Below, piece after piece: positions 16,238 to 25,542 of a DNA stretch of 64,000 nt (its first letter is position 1; each line of letters starts with the position of its first letter). A model generated the notes under the pieces. That model was not told the origin of the DNA. It saw only the letters and a program-made list of their open reading frames with translations, and did no database searches. Source of the DNA: Pseudomonadota bacterium (lineage in GTDB: Bacteria > Desulfobacterota > Desulfobulbia > Desulfobulbales > CALZHT01); assembly GCA_018823135.1 (NCBI GenBank), contig JAHJJF010000136.1, positions 1-64,000 of the forward strand. Direction: 5' to 3'. Made by a program: the position numbers and the translations under genes.

Positions 16238-17782
16238 TTATCTGGCTATGGGAGGGAGTTCCCTGTCACCCTTGTTTTCCCGGATATATTCTTGCACCCA
16301 GGCAATCGCATCTTCCCGGGTGATTACCTTTTTTTCAACCTGGGCCTGTTCAATACCTTCAAATATCTCCTTAAAGATCGGCCCGGGTTGCAGTTTAAAA
16401 ATGTGTTGCAATTCATGGCCGTCAAGTAAACGGGGCAAGGTCAGGACCGGCCGGATGCTTTCCCGGTAATGCGCCTCAACCTCGCAAAAAAGCATGGCCA
16501 GGGATTCTTCCATGCCTGCAGGCTTTTCCTTGCCCTGCCCGGCCAGACTGTCAGCCATTGCCAGCAGAAAGAGCCCTGGAAATTCATGGCCCGTTGCCTT
16601 GATGAGCCGCAGGCATGCCCTGGCGGAAACCCCGTCCCTGACCCTGACATTATTCAGATGAAAGGGCCACATGTGCAGGCCGATAAAAAGCAGAACCTTT
16701 TCCGTATCGCGTCTGCTCCAGCGCAGCCGTGCGCATATATCTTTCACCATCCGTTCCCCTGCCTTGTCATGGTTATGGAAGGTAATTTTATACCGCAAGG
16801 GCATAAGTCTCGTTTGAGCAGACAAGCTGCTCAACTCGGCTTTATCTTCACGTAGTGCACAGGTCGATGGCTTGCCTATATCATGGAGCAGCGCCGCCCA
16901 TTTCAGCAGCACAACCACTCTTTCGGTAGAAAGATATGCAACAAATAAACCATGGTGTTTCGGAAACACCTCCTGGGGCGCGGCACAGATTTTTTCCATC
17001 CAGGCAAGGGTCGCGAGGTTATGGGAAAAAACATCAAGATGATGGCTTTGCGGTTGAACCTGGCCGACGCCGGAATGCAATTCGGGAATTATTTCCCACA
17101 GCAGGCCGCTGGCCGCAATTGCCGAAAAGCCCTGATATGCCCGGGGGGATTGCATGATCTTTTCCAGCTCATAGGAGATTCGTTCGGGCGCAGTTCTTTC
17201 AAGGAGGTGCGCCTGGGAAGTTATAAGCTGCCCGGTTTTTTCCTCGACCTTAAAGTCCAGGGTTGCGGCAAAACGATACGCCCTGAGCAACCGCAACGGA
17301 TCTTTTTCAAAGACTTGATCAGAGGTTGCCCGAATAATCTTATCCTTCACATCCCTGATGCCGCCTGTGGGATCAATGACCTGAAATGACTGGAGGTCAA
17401 TGCCTTTTTCCGGCTCAAAGCGAACGGCCATGGCGTTTATGGTGAAATCGCGCTTTTGCAGATCCTCCTCAATTGACCGGGCGCCTTCCCGAAACGAGGA
17501 AAAGTCAAAGATCAAATCTCTCCAGACAACCCGGGCCACCCCTTCGGATTCATCAAGCGGCACATAGGCGCCGCCCAACCGCGCCGCCATCTGCGAGGCG
17601 CATGAAAAAGCATCGCCGGACACGGTGATATCCAGGTCTCCGGTGCGTTCGCCGCTATACCAGTCTCGCACCGCGCCCCCGGCAAAATACATCTCTCCCT
17701 TGAATTTTTCGCAGATCTCCGCCAGCGCATAAAATATTTTCGCAGGATATTCATTGAGTAGATTTGTTACCACAACAGTCAT
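16238..17782 (-). CDS. cca: CCA-adding-type nucleotidyltransferase with HD domain
   Basis: 514 residues. The N-terminal class II nucleotidyltransferase head shows YFAGGAVRDWYSG and GDLDITVSG (metal-binding D-x-D), then KRDFTINAMAV and DPLRLLRAYRFAA, the CCA/poly(A) polymerase neck motifs. A later HD domain shows HDIGKPST (about residue 298) and the FHNHDKAGERM segment. The protein probably adds or repairs the tRNA CCA tail, though poly(A) polymerases and A- or CC-adding enzymes share these motifs and cannot be excluded. The ATG overlaps the FolE2 stop by four bases (ATGA). Confidence 0.9.
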   Translation of the reverse strand: MTVVVTNLLNEYPAKIFYALAEICEKFKGEMYFAGGAVRDWYSGERTGDLDITVSGDAFSCASQMAARLGGAYVPLDESEGVARVVWRDLIFDFSSFREGARSIEEDLQKRDFTINAMAVRFEPEKGIDLQSFQVIDPTGGIRDVKDKIIRATSDQVFEKDPLRLLRAYRFAATLDFKVEEKTGQLITSQAHLLERTAPERISYELEKIMQSPRAYQGFSAIAASGLLWEIIPELHSGVGQVQPQSHHLDVFSHNLATLAWMEKICAAPQEVFPKHHGLFVAYLSTERVVVLLKWAALLHDIGKPSTCALREDKAELSSLSAQTRLMPLRYKITFHNHDKAGERMVKDICARLRWSRRDTEKVLLFIGLHMWPFHLNNVRVRDGVSARACLRLIKATGHEFPGLFLLAMADSLAGQGKEKPAGMEESLAMLFCEVEAHYRESIRPVLTLPRLLDGHELQHIFKLQPGPIFKEIFEGIEQAQVEKKVITREDAIAWVQEYIRENKGDRELPPIAR

Positions 17783-18729
17783 GAGCGCCCCGGCTGAAGA
17801 AGCTTGCTGATATCACCCAGGGTTGTTTCTAGCCGGCATTGCACATCATGGATGTGGATGCTTTCAAGACTCAACGACTGGATATGGATTTTCGTCGATT
17901 CCGGAAGCCTCCCGGCAAAACGCCTGCCTGCCGCCCTGGCTGTCTCTCGCACCGCATCTTCGGCAAATTGCGGATATTGATGCGCCTTCATGACAATTTC
18001 CGCCTCATCGGGTCTTTTCAATAAATCCTGGGTGACATGTAAGGCACCCTCAAGGCAGGCGATTATTTCGTCAATCCCGGGCCGGGCGTTATCCATTTCA
18101 ATGGACAATTGCGTATAAGACCGCTGGGAATGAGTGGGGAGCGGACATTCCTGGGGCGGATAGATCTCCTGGTTATACGCCTGGGTGCAGGGGCACGCTG
18201 TAATGTGGCAGACTCCGGCACCGGCCATGATTGAGGTTAGAATTTCTGCATCGCCTTTTTCAAAAACCGCCCTCGACTCAATGTCCACAGAATCAATGGA
18301 CATGTGTTTGCTCACCGGTGTTTCCCTGATAAACGGCAGTTTGCCGGAAAGCTTGACCTTGCCCTGACATCCCTGCTGCCGGGCAAGCATCCGGCGCCCC
18401 AGTTCCCTGGCATAATCATTGAGGCTGGTAAAACGGATTTCAAGAAGTTCGGAAATGACTTCTTCCATCCTTGACATGTGTATGCCGCGAACATCAGCAG
18501 GCAGATTTACCTGAAGTTCGGCGTTAAAAGGCAGTCTGCCCTGGGGGAGATGCACCCAGACGGTTTTATTGGAAATCCCCACTGCGGTGAGCGGCAAGGC
18601 GAATGAGGGAAGTTGTTCGGGGATGTCGACACTGCTGGCAAGAGCTTTCCGATGATCATCACTGGAAATAAATCTCAGAGCATCCCCTGTTTTTTCGCCA
18701 TCTCGTACCAATCCTGAACGGTTGTCCAT
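17779..18729 (-). CDS. folE2: GTP cyclohydrolase IB (FolE2 family)
   Basis: 316 residues. FolE2 converts GTP to dihydroneopterin triphosphate for folate or for queuosine/archaeosine-type pathways and is a metal enzyme. The signature ITACPCTQAYNQEIY (active-site Cys) and PLPTHSQRSYTQLSIE are both present, with VNLPADVRGIHMSRMEEVI in the N-terminal half, as usual for the family. The ATG start overlaps the upstream glycosyltransferase by 55 bases, which is long; no later ATG fits before the conserved region, so a non-ATG start is possible. Translation is coupled to the CCA enzyme by a four-base overlap. Confidence 0.92.
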   Translation of the reverse strand: MDNRSGLVRDGEKTGDALRFISSDDHRKALASSVDIPEQLPSFALPLTAVGISNKTVWVHLPQGRLPFNAELQVNLPADVRGIHMSRMEEVISELLEIRFTSLNDYARELGRRMLARQQGCQGKVKLSGKLPFIRETPVSKHMSIDSVDIESRAVFEKGDAEILTSIMAGAGVCHITACPCTQAYNQEIYPPQECPLPTHSQRSYTQLSIEMDNARPGIDEIIACLEGALHVTQDLLKRPDEAEIVMKAHQYPQFAEDAVRETARAAGRRFAGRLPESTKIHIQSLSLESIHIHDVQCRLETTLGDISKLLQPGRS

Positions 18730-19490
18730 TGTTCTCCTCTCTGGATAATCATTTGTTCCATGGCATGAAAACGATCCATCGCCACAGAATCAGTCTCTGG
18801 TAACTCCCTGATAATATCCCGCAGCCGCCGGACAAGATCAAGTATTTTACGGTGATCGCTCAGGCGACAGAGACTTCCCTGATGAAGACGTCTGATAGTA
18901 ATCGGCGCCCTGCCGGCAAAACCAAATTCAAACCTGGAAGCCAGGCGTATAAAGAAATCCCAGTCCTCGCCGATTCCATCCTTTCCCTGCACGTCAAAAC
19001 CGCCAATTTCGTCAAAAGCCTCGCGGGTCAGGGCAAAAGAGGACGGCACCATGGAGCACCACCGCAAGAGCTCCGGCAGACAATCCCCTTGAATGCCGGC
19101 TCCGCACTCCGGTATCAAGAACTCCCCGCCGTTGACCTGATCCAAGGTCCTGGTAGTGCCGTAGGCCGCCTCGTAGCCCTTGCCGAGCAGATCAATCAAT
19201 GCCTGAGCGTGATCCGCCAGCCAGCAATCATCGGAATCAAGAAACATGATCACCTCGCCCGTTGAGGCCCTCACCCCGGCATTTCTTGCAGGACCTGGGC
19301 CGAGCCCGTTAAGCCGGATCAGGCCGACAGACGGATATCGTTTTTCAAGAACATCCAGAGTGCCGTCAACCGAACCGTCATCAACCACAATAATTTCCAG
19401 ATCATCCCGCCGCTGATCAACAACGCTGGCAATGGCCTCCTGAACCATGAGGCTGCGATCTCGGGTTGGAATAATGCAGCTGATCAGCAT
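18675..19490 (-). CDS. Family 2 glycosyltransferase
   Basis: 271 residues from ATG 19490 (MLISCIIPTRDRS), preferred because upstream ATGs at 19517 and 19529 lie in or beside a repeat element. The GT-A fold is clear: SCIIPTRDRSLMVQEAIASV, EIIVVDDGSVDGTLDVL (nucleotide-binding DDGS), GPGPARNAGVRASTGEVIMF and LDSDDCW (metal-binding D-x-D), then a later GEDWDFFIRLA typical of the catalytic ED motif. It transfers a sugar from a nucleotide donor; the acceptor is unknown. It overlaps FolE2 but has no evident pathway link to it. Confidence 0.88.
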   Translation of the reverse strand: MLISCIIPTRDRSLMVQEAIASVVDQRRDDLEIIVVDDGSVDGTLDVLEKRYPSVGLIRLNGLGPGPARNAGVRASTGEVIMFLDSDDCWLADHAQALIDLLGKGYEAAYGTTRTLDQVNGGEFLIPECGAGIQGDCLPELLRWCSMVPSSFALTREAFDEIGGFDVQGKDGIGEDWDFFIRLASRFEFGFAGRAPITIRRLHQGSLCRLSDHRKILDLVRRLRDIIRELPETDSVAMDRFHAMEQMIIQRGEQWTTVQDWYEMAKKQGML

Positions 19491-19515
19491 GGGCAGGAAA
19501 ACTCCATTAGTTTTC

Positions 19516-19853
19516 ATGAAACCCACCACCTATGGTGGTGGACCCGGAAAGGTTCAACGGATCCGGCGAAAAATCAATTTTTATTGAAACCGCAAAATAT
19601 CGAATAAGGTGCCAATCGTCCGATATTCTGTTAGAGGACAATGTCGAATATCGAAGTGAACAACATGAAGTTTAAGGAAGAAGACCTTTCATGCGGACAA
19701 TTCGTTCCTCAAAACGATGAAGGTCAAAAGGTATCTGTCGGTATTATCCTTCATCATTCGCTATTCTGCGGTTCGATATTCGATATTCAAATCTGTAGTT
19801 AGGGCACCCTTTTAGGGGGGTACCTGAGGTCGAAAGCCATGCTGGAGGAGAAC
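19516..19853 (+). repeat. Dispersed intergenic element, copy A
   Basis: About 338 bases that match, in the opposite orientation, the element at 28966-29294. Shared landmarks in order are GAAACCCACCACCT, GACCCGGA, GATCCGGCGA, GAACCGCA-type, AATATCGAAGTGAAC, TTCAT-ATTCG, GATATTCAAATC, ACCTGAG and ATGCTGGAGGAG. The element contains several ATATCGAA/TTCGATAT inverted motifs and no real gene. It fills the space between the glycosyltransferase start and the PP-loop gene stop. Confidence 0.75.
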
Positions 19854-19876
19854 TCACTTATTTTTCAACCTTTTCA

Positions 19877-20638
19877 TCACTTCAGGCCATGGGTGTTGCC
19901 GGGTGGAAAACACCGGGCCGCCTCCTTGACTCGACCGGCAAGCTTCAAGTCGACAAATTCCGTCAACCGGGGAATCATCTCATCCATGTACTGGCCTATT
20001 TCCTTCGCCGTTGCCGTGGTCAAGGTCTGTGAAAAAAGGCATTTTCTCTCGCCGCCGCCGGTTGATGGCAGCCCCAGGTCCTCAAGGGTGTGACGGGTAA
20101 TGGTTTTGTCATCAAACGCCTCGTACACCGGGAAAGTCGATTTCACCCCGAAATGCCCGGTGAATTCCGCAATTTTTTCCATGAACACCGGGGTCTGTTC
20201 CGGATAATAATCCTGTTTGCTGCTGTATCCGGTTGCAATGGACGGAACGAGGTGTTCCATGGAATATAAAAGGGCCCGGGTGTGCATGGCAAGTTTGCAC
20301 GCCACACAGACAAGATTCTTGCCGTTGAACCGGGGCATCAATTCCTCATAATGATCCAGCCAGAGCCCCTGAAAAAGCCGCCCCATATCCAGTTCGACAT
20401 AGAGAGCTTCGGGAAGGTCTGCCGGTTTGGGAACCCGTTTGGCAAGAATGTCTTTTGCCACCTGAAAACGCGCTTGTGGAAAGTCGTGAAACCGGCTCAG
20501 GCCGTTGAGCATATGCAGGAGATGAATCCTTCGAGGTTTTTTCAGGTCTTCAAGATTGCCGGCTGCGGCAAGCCCGTAAAGAGCCAGGGAGTCAGTGCCC
20601 CCTGAAAAAAGTATCGCCATTTCCTGTTTGTCAAGCAT
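19877..20638 (-). CDS. PP-loop ATP-pyrophosphatase-like protein
   Basis: 253 residues. The N-terminus AILFSGGTDSLALYGLAAAG carries the SGG-x-DS PP-loop that binds ATP in the adenine nucleotide alpha-hydrolase superfamily (QueC, TilS, ThiI and others), which activate a substrate by adenylation. A central CVACK (C-x2-C) and a later Cys (RKCLF) could bind a metal as in QueC, but the rest does not match QueC closely. Its ATG follows directly on the TAA of the RibD-like reductase gene (no gap), so the two are coupled. Substrate unknown; near FolE2, a role in a pterin- or deazapurine-type modification is a guess. Confidence 0.75.
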   Translation of the reverse strand: MLDKQEMAILFSGGTDSLALYGLAAAGNLEDLKKPRRIHLLHMLNGLSRFHDFPQARFQVAKDILAKRVPKPADLPEALYVELDMGRLFQGLWLDHYEELMPRFNGKNLVCVACKLAMHTRALLYSMEHLVPSIATGYSSKQDYYPEQTPVFMEKIAEFTGHFGVKSTFPVYEAFDDKTITRHTLEDLGLPSTGGGERKCLFSQTLTTATAKEIGQYMDEMIPRLTEFVDLKLAGRVKEAARCFPPGNTHGLK

Positions 20639-21280
20639 TTACGATTTCTCCTTTTGTACCCGGTACCGGAGAAAAACCTCGCCGGTTTCCTGCGGTTCAC
20701 AGGAATACAGTTCAAGTTGCATGAATGAAAGCCCTAAGGGGCAAGGACCATCAGCCAGGCTCGCAGCATTCTCATCCCCTGAAACATAGGGCGCAAGGGT
20801 CAGATATATTTCATCAACCACGCCTTGCTTCAGGGCCGCATAATTGAGTTTTCCGCCGCCCTCGATGAGAATTTTTTCAGCACCCAGACCCCTGAGTTCA
20901 TCAAGGGCTCTGCTGATTGAAAGCCCCTTGTCCATTTCCGGCAGTATTATAATCCGCGCCCTGCCGGCAAGATTTTGCTCCAGACGTTTGCTGCCTTTTT
21001 CTCCGGTAAAAATAACTGGTAAAGGCTTGCCTGCAAACAATTTCCTGTTATCTATCGGAATATCTCCCGATCCTGAAATAACTGCCCGGATTCTTTTCTG
21101 CGGTATGACTCCGGCAATTTTCATCTCAGGGTCGGATTCACGAAGGGTCTGGGCACCCATAAGGCTGGCATCGGATTCCCCACGCGCCGCTTCAAGAAAA
21201 TCCCGGTCAAGACCGCTTCCGAACCCGGCCGGGCTTATTCGACCGCAGATGGTGCCTGCCGCAATAAGAATGACCTTCAA
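20639..21280 (-). CDS. RibD C-terminal-type pyrimidine reductase
   Basis: 213 residues, the size of a free-standing RibD-C/DHFR-like reductase. Visible landmarks are TICGRISPAG, GAQTLRESD, VISGSGDIP, and LIEGGGKLNYAALKQGVVDEIYLTLAP, the last being the highly conserved EGG-x3-N motif and D-E-x3-x-x-AP segment that binds NADPH and substrate. Stand-alone members reduce the riboflavin or methanopterin pathway intermediate 2,5-diamino-6-ribosylaminopyrimidinone phosphate or related compounds. The first gene of the unit; PP-loop gene follows with no spacing. The exact substrate cannot be inferred. Confidence 0.85.
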   Translation of the reverse strand: MKVILIAAGTICGRISPAGFGSGLDRDFLEAARGESDASLMGAQTLRESDPEMKIAGVIPQKRIRAVISGSGDIPIDNRKLFAGKPLPVIFTGEKGSKRLEQNLAGRARIIILPEMDKGLSISRALDELRGLGAEKILIEGGGKLNYAALKQGVVDEIYLTLAPYVSGDENAASLADGPCPLGLSFMQLELYSCEPQETGEVFLRYRVQKEKS

Positions 21281-21522
21281 ATCAATTCTCCGTTCAATTC
21301 TGCATCAGGCGATGCAGGATTATTTACAAGTAACAAATGGCTCTCAATTTTGATAATGTGTATAGTGTTGTGTCAAGGCTTGATTTTTTTATTCCTGCGC
21401 TTTCGCAACCAGAAAGCTTCAGGGCTGGCAAGAAACAATAATCAAACAGAACGATCTTTCAGGATCTCTCCCAGCATCGTTTCATCATAAGCATTACATA
21501 AAGTTTAAGGGCTGGTTAATTC

Positions 21523-22491
21523 ATGCGTACCACAAGAGTTCTTTTTAATCAAATCAACTATCTGGATGACACCTTCAGCCTTTCCCCGGCAAACAGTGAT
21601 CATGTTCCGGATGAGCTTCGAGAATCGATACAAAGAGTGGGAATTCTCCATCTGCCGATTCTCCTGGCCAGAGAATCCGGCAGCTACCTGATCGTCACCG
21701 GCAAAAAACGACTCCTTGCCTGCCGTGAAATTTTTGATCAGCTGAGCTGTGATTGCATGGTGCTGTCGGAAAAAACATCCAACATCGATGCCCTGGCCAT
21801 TGCCCTTGAGGAGATGTGTGTTTCAGGAAAGATAAATGTTATCGGCAAGGCGATCTTCTTCAAGAAAGCCCTGCAATGGATCGATGAAAAAACTGCGGCG
21901 GAAAAATTTCTTCCGGTCATGGGACTTCCTTTGGGAAGCTTTCAGATTAAACGACTGCTCAATCTTCTGGACCTTGAAGATCATCTTCTCCTGGCCCTTG
22001 AAAACGGCGTCCTTGATGAAACTGTGGCCCGTGAGATGCTCAAGATGCCCTTTGTCGACCGCATGACTCTTTTTGAAACAATTGAGTTTCTGCACCTCAG
22101 CGTCGGCAATCAACGAAAAATCACCTCAATCTGCCAGGAACTTGCCGCCCGGAACCGGACAAATATCATTGCAATCCTGTCCGATGCCGAGCTTCGGGAT
22201 ATCCTGCAGAATCAGGAAACCAACCCGCCTCAAAAGACCCAGCATCTCATGGCCAGGCTTACTGAGAAAAAACAACCCAGATTAACTGAAGCCGAATCGC
22301 AGTTCAAGGAACTCCGGTCGAGCCTTGCGCTGCCCGGCAATATCACCCTGGCTCACAGCCAGGCATTTGAAACCGATGGCCTCACCCTGTCAGTCAACTT
22401 CAACAACCGTCATGAGCTTGTGGATACCTGGGAAAAAATCAGGCCGCAGCTGACAAACACAAAAACAGATAAGTCAACCGCTATCGACTGA
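21523..22491 (+). CDS. ParB/Spo0J-like nuclease-fold protein
   Basis: 322 residues. Residues about 15-90 show the ParB N-terminal fold: LRESIQRVGILHLPILLARE, then YLIVTGKKRLLACREI (GxxRxxAC box of the CTP/nucleotide-binding pocket). The middle part (about 95-200) is helical with RLLNLLDLEDHLLLALENG, similar to the HTH region of chromosome-partition proteins. The C-terminal 120 residues carry Glu/Lys-rich sequence and VNFNNRHELVDTWEKI, not family-like. No parA partner is near, so it is not the chromosome-segregation ParB; it may be a regulator of another type. Confidence 0.75.
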   Translation: MRTTRVLFNQINYLDDTFSLSPANSDHVPDELRESIQRVGILHLPILLARESGSYLIVTGKKRLLACREIFDQLSCDCMVLSEKTSNIDALAIALEEMCVSGKINVIGKAIFFKKALQWIDEKTAAEKFLPVMGLPLGSFQIKRLLNLLDLEDHLLLALENGVLDETVAREMLKMPFVDRMTLFETIEFLHLSVGNQRKITSICQELAARNRTNIIAILSDAELRDILQNQETNPPQKTQHLMARLTEKKQPRLTEAESQFKELRSSLALPGNITLAHSQAFETDGLTLSVNFNNRHELVDTWEKIRPQLTNTKTDKSTAID

Positions 22492-22504
22492 AGCCGATAG
22501 CTTG

Positions 22505-22640
22505 AGGCACAGAGGCAGAAGGCACAAAGTGTAAAAAACAAACACCTTGTAGATCGACAGACAATCAGTGCCGTTATTTCTTCATATGGTTTTCTTTATT
22601 CCACTTTACTCTGTGCCCTCTGCCTTCTGCCTCTGTGCCT
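22505..22640. repeat. Inverted repeat flanking an AT-rich spacer
   Basis: A perfect 20-base arm AGGCACAGAGGCAGAAGGCA (22505-22524) has its exact complement at 22621-22640, with about 96 bases between. No frame of note lies within. Such arms suggest a small mobile or structural element. The region 22492-22794 otherwise holds nothing recognised. Confidence 0.7.
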
Positions 22641-22794
22641 GAAACTCATAGTATTTACATGCTCAAAGCTGACCGTCTGAAGACGGTGGTTTAACCCTGA
22701 CATGAGACCAATAAGCTATTCCGCACCATTGAACCCGCCACAACTTTTCATGCAGGTTATGTTTATCGATCAAAAGAAAACCAGGAGAATCTTT

Positions 22795-23211
22795 ATGAAA
22801 TCATACAGGAAGGAATTGTGGTTCCAGGTGCCCACCCGGCGGGCATTTATCAACATCACTCCCCAGGTTGAGGAATGCCTCAGAGATAGCGGTATTACCG
22901 ATGGCCTTCTCCTCTGTAATGCGATGCATATAACCGCCTCTGTCTTTATCAATGACGATGAATCCGGCCTGCACCATGACTATGAGGTCTGGCTGGAAAA
23001 ACTCGCGCCCCATGAACCGGTGTCGCAGTATAAACATAATGGTTACGAGGATAACGCCGACGCCCACATGAAGCGGCAGGTGATGGGCAGAGAGGTGGTT
23101 GTTGCGATCACCAAAGGACAACTTGATTTCGGCACCTGGGAACGAATATTTTATGGTGAATTTGATGGCCGCAGGAAAAAGCGAGTACTGGTCAAAATTA
23201 TCGGTGAGTGA
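22795..23211 (+). CDS. yjbQ: YjbQ/UPF0047 family enzyme
   Basis: 138 residues from ATG 22795, which has an AGGAG ribosome binding site and gives the usual family length; the longer frame to 22702 is not conserved. Signatures are [16 protein letters not shown] (conserved H-x-T-x-x) and [13 protein letters not shown] with the H-x-K segment, and [26 protein letters not shown] at the end, cut here to [13 protein letters not shown]. The family is annotated as secondary thiamine-phosphate synthase in genetic studies. No metabolic neighbours are present; it is a single gene. Confidence 0.9.
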   Translation: MKSYRKELWFQVPTRRAFINITPQVEECLRDSGITDGLLLCNAMHITASVFINDDESGLHHDYEVWLEKLAPHEPVSQYKHNGYEDNADAHMKRQVMGREVVVAITKGQLDFGTWERIFYGEFDGRRKKRVLVKIIGE

Positions 23212-23286
23212 TTTGTGCTGATCTGGATCAGGCTGCATGGTAAAAAAACAGCTTGAACCGCAACAACGTTCATAGATTGGAGGTCA

Positions 23287-25389
23287 TCAACTGAGATCGA
23301 GTTTTGCTGCGCCCTCATCCACAGCCTGCCTGAGCGGCAATCTGACAATAAATGTAGCGCCCTGGTCAGGTTTGCTTCTTGCGGTGATCTCTCCCCCGTG
23401 GCGACTGACAATTTTTTTACAGGTCGTAAGGCCGATTCCGGACCCTTCGCAACCGGGTATTTCATGTAATCTTTCAAAGGGCTGAAATATCTTTGTGATA
23501 AATTTTTCGTCAAAACCAATGCCATTATCCTGAACAGTGATCTCACAGAATTCGTCACCAATAAGCGTACTTTTTACGGTAATGACCGGGGGTACATACT
23601 CGCGCCGGTATTTCAGCGAGTTGGTAATCATATTCTGAAATAATTGCCGGACCTGCACCCTGTCCCCGTTCAGGGTATGCAGCGGGCCGAACTCCACCCT
23701 GCCGCCCGCCAGATTGATGCTTTCCTCAAGGTCCTGGACCACTTCATGGATAAGGTCGGTGAGATCAATGGGTTCGAACTGGCGATTACTTGACGTGACT
23801 CTCGACAGTTGCAGCAGTCCATCAACCAGTTGCTGCATTTTTCTCGCCGCCCTGAGGATACGATCAAGATATTCTTCCCCGGAGCCGGTGAGGACCTGCC
23901 CATAACGATGGAGCAGGCGTTCGCTGAAGGCTATTATCAGAAGCAGCGGTTCCTTGAGATCATGGGACGCCACATGGGCGAACTGTTCAAGCTCAGTATT
24001 GGAACGCTTGAGGCGGAGAGCAAGTTTTATGAGCGCCTCTTCGGCCTGTTGCCGATCATCAATCTCATGCTTTAACTGTTCGTTGGAAAACTTGAGCTCT
24101 TCAGTTCTCTCGTCAACCAGATCTTCAAGCCAGTCCCGGTATTCCTCCAGTTCTTCCTGTACGCGCTGCAGTTCCGTGATGTCCGATACCACACCGTCGG
24201 CCATCCAGACCCCGTCTTTTTCATAGATATTGCCGGCCCGGTCATGAAGCCAGATCCAGTCGCCGTCCTTTGTTTTAAACCGGTACCTGATATTGAATTT
24301 TTTATTCTCGGCAAAGAGCAGGCCGAACTCTTCCCTGACTTTTTCCGCGTCATCCTCATGGATCAATTCGGATCTGCCCGCGGGACCGGAAGCAATGATT
24401 TCCTCAGGCTTATATCCGGTTAATTTCCGGACATTGGGACTGATAAAGAGAAGATTGCCGTCCTGATCCACCCGCCATGTGACTTCAGGGACATTCTCAA
24501 CAAGGGACCGGTACTTTTCCTCACTCTCTTCCAGTGCATCGAGAATCTTCATTTTCTCAGTAAGATCCTGAAGTATGACCAGTCCCCCCGGCAGATCAGC
24601 ACCCATGTCACCAAGGGCTGCGCCGGCCATCGAAAAGATTTTTATTTCATTATTCACATCAATTGAAACTTGGATATCGGAAAACGAAGTCTGTTGTTTA
24701 AGCGCCTCTTCAAGTGCGCAGGAGGTACAGGCTTTCCTGCCGACAACATCACAACAGGATTTGCCGACAACCTCGTCTGCCCGCAGTCCGAAACAGGCTT
24801 CAAAAGCATGATTCACATCAACAAAGTTCATATTGCCGTCGATAACAAAGGCAGGTTCGGAAATTTTTTGAAATATCGAAAAATAGCGCTTTTTTTCGTA
24901 CAGGATGGAGTGCCTGGCCTCCCGGAGATCTTTTTTCAGTTTTGCCGCATCATCCCGCACCCATCGGGTAAAGGAAGCAATCTCAAGGGCGTCGAAATAA
25001 TCAAGAATACGCGGGCTGATACTCTGCCCGGTGTCTTCCATATAATGCGCCACATAGTCAATGACCACGGAGCGCAGCCTTTTCAGTCGTCTGCCAAACT
25101 GATCAAACAACAATCCGCTTGTTTTGAACAGGGTGGCAAGCTCATTTCCCAATTCATTTACCGAATCGTTGAGGGCGGGGTCCCTGGCATAAGGGATATC
25201 AACTTTTGTGCATGAGGTAAGCCACTGTGATAGCGAATCTGTAATCGTATAGACGGTCTGCCGCCATAAATCAATATGGTCGGCGACATCCGTATGATAC
25301 GCTCGAGACTGGGAGAGAAAGTTCTCAAGCAGGGCGGTTTTTCCCTGGCTCAGCTTCTCCGCATGAAAGACAAAGGCAGATTCGGCCAT
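23287..25389 (-). CDS. PAS-domain sensor histidine kinase
   Basis: 700 residues from ATG 25389 with a GGAGG site (a TTG at 25392 is in frame). No membrane segment is visible, so it is cytoplasmic. Order: an N-terminal helical region (1-170); PAS 1 (about 180-300) with a Cys-rich loop (GKSCCDVVGRKACTSCALEE) that might bind a metal or act as a redox switch; PAS 2 with PAC (YRSLVENVPEVTWRVDQDG); a coiled coil; the phosphoacceptor box HVASHDLKEPL; and the ATPase with N box (NMITNSLKYRR), VQDNGIGF and GSGIGL. It resembles bacteriophytochrome-type kinases. No response regulator is adjacent; its partner is unknown. Confidence 0.92.
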   Translation of the reverse strand: MAESAFVFHAEKLSQGKTALLENFLSQSRAYHTDVADHIDLWRQTVYTITDSLSQWLTSCTKVDIPYARDPALNDSVNELGNELATLFKTSGLLFDQFGRRLKRLRSVVIDYVAHYMEDTGQSISPRILDYFDALEIASFTRWVRDDAAKLKKDLREARHSILYEKKRYFSIFQKISEPAFVIDGNMNFVDVNHAFEACFGLRADEVVGKSCCDVVGRKACTSCALEEALKQQTSFSDIQVSIDVNNEIKIFSMAGAALGDMGADLPGGLVILQDLTEKMKILDALEESEEKYRSLVENVPEVTWRVDQDGNLLFISPNVRKLTGYKPEEIIASGPAGRSELIHEDDAEKVREEFGLLFAENKKFNIRYRFKTKDGDWIWLHDRAGNIYEKDGVWMADGVVSDITELQRVQEELEEYRDWLEDLVDERTEELKFSNEQLKHEIDDRQQAEEALIKLALRLKRSNTELEQFAHVASHDLKEPLLLIIAFSERLLHRYGQVLTGSGEEYLDRILRAARKMQQLVDGLLQLSRVTSSNRQFEPIDLTDLIHEVVQDLEESINLAGGRVEFGPLHTLNGDRVQVRQLFQNMITNSLKYRREYVPPVITVKSTLIGDEFCEITVQDNGIGFDEKFITKIFQPFERLHEIPGCEGSGIGLTTCKKIVSRHGGEITARSKPDQGATFIVRLPLRQAVDEGAAKLDLS

Positions 25390-25542
25390 CAATTAAAACC
25401 TCCAATAGTAACGAGAAACTGACGGGGTTTTATGATGTTGCAACTACGTTAAAACACGAAAGAGAGCAGAGGCAACTTTCCACTGCTATTCTATGTTGAA
25501 ACGAAAAAACAAATCAATAGCCAAATTAAGGTATCTTTTGAA

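Noticed and set aside
19839-20093. 84-codon plus-strand frame at the end of repeat copy A
   Set aside because: It lies opposite the PP-loop gene and its codon pattern is a shadow of that gene.
21523-22491. Chromosome-partitioning parAB locus
   Set aside because: No parA gene is adjacent and the C-terminal part does not match ParB dimerisation regions; no parS-like cluster was seen.
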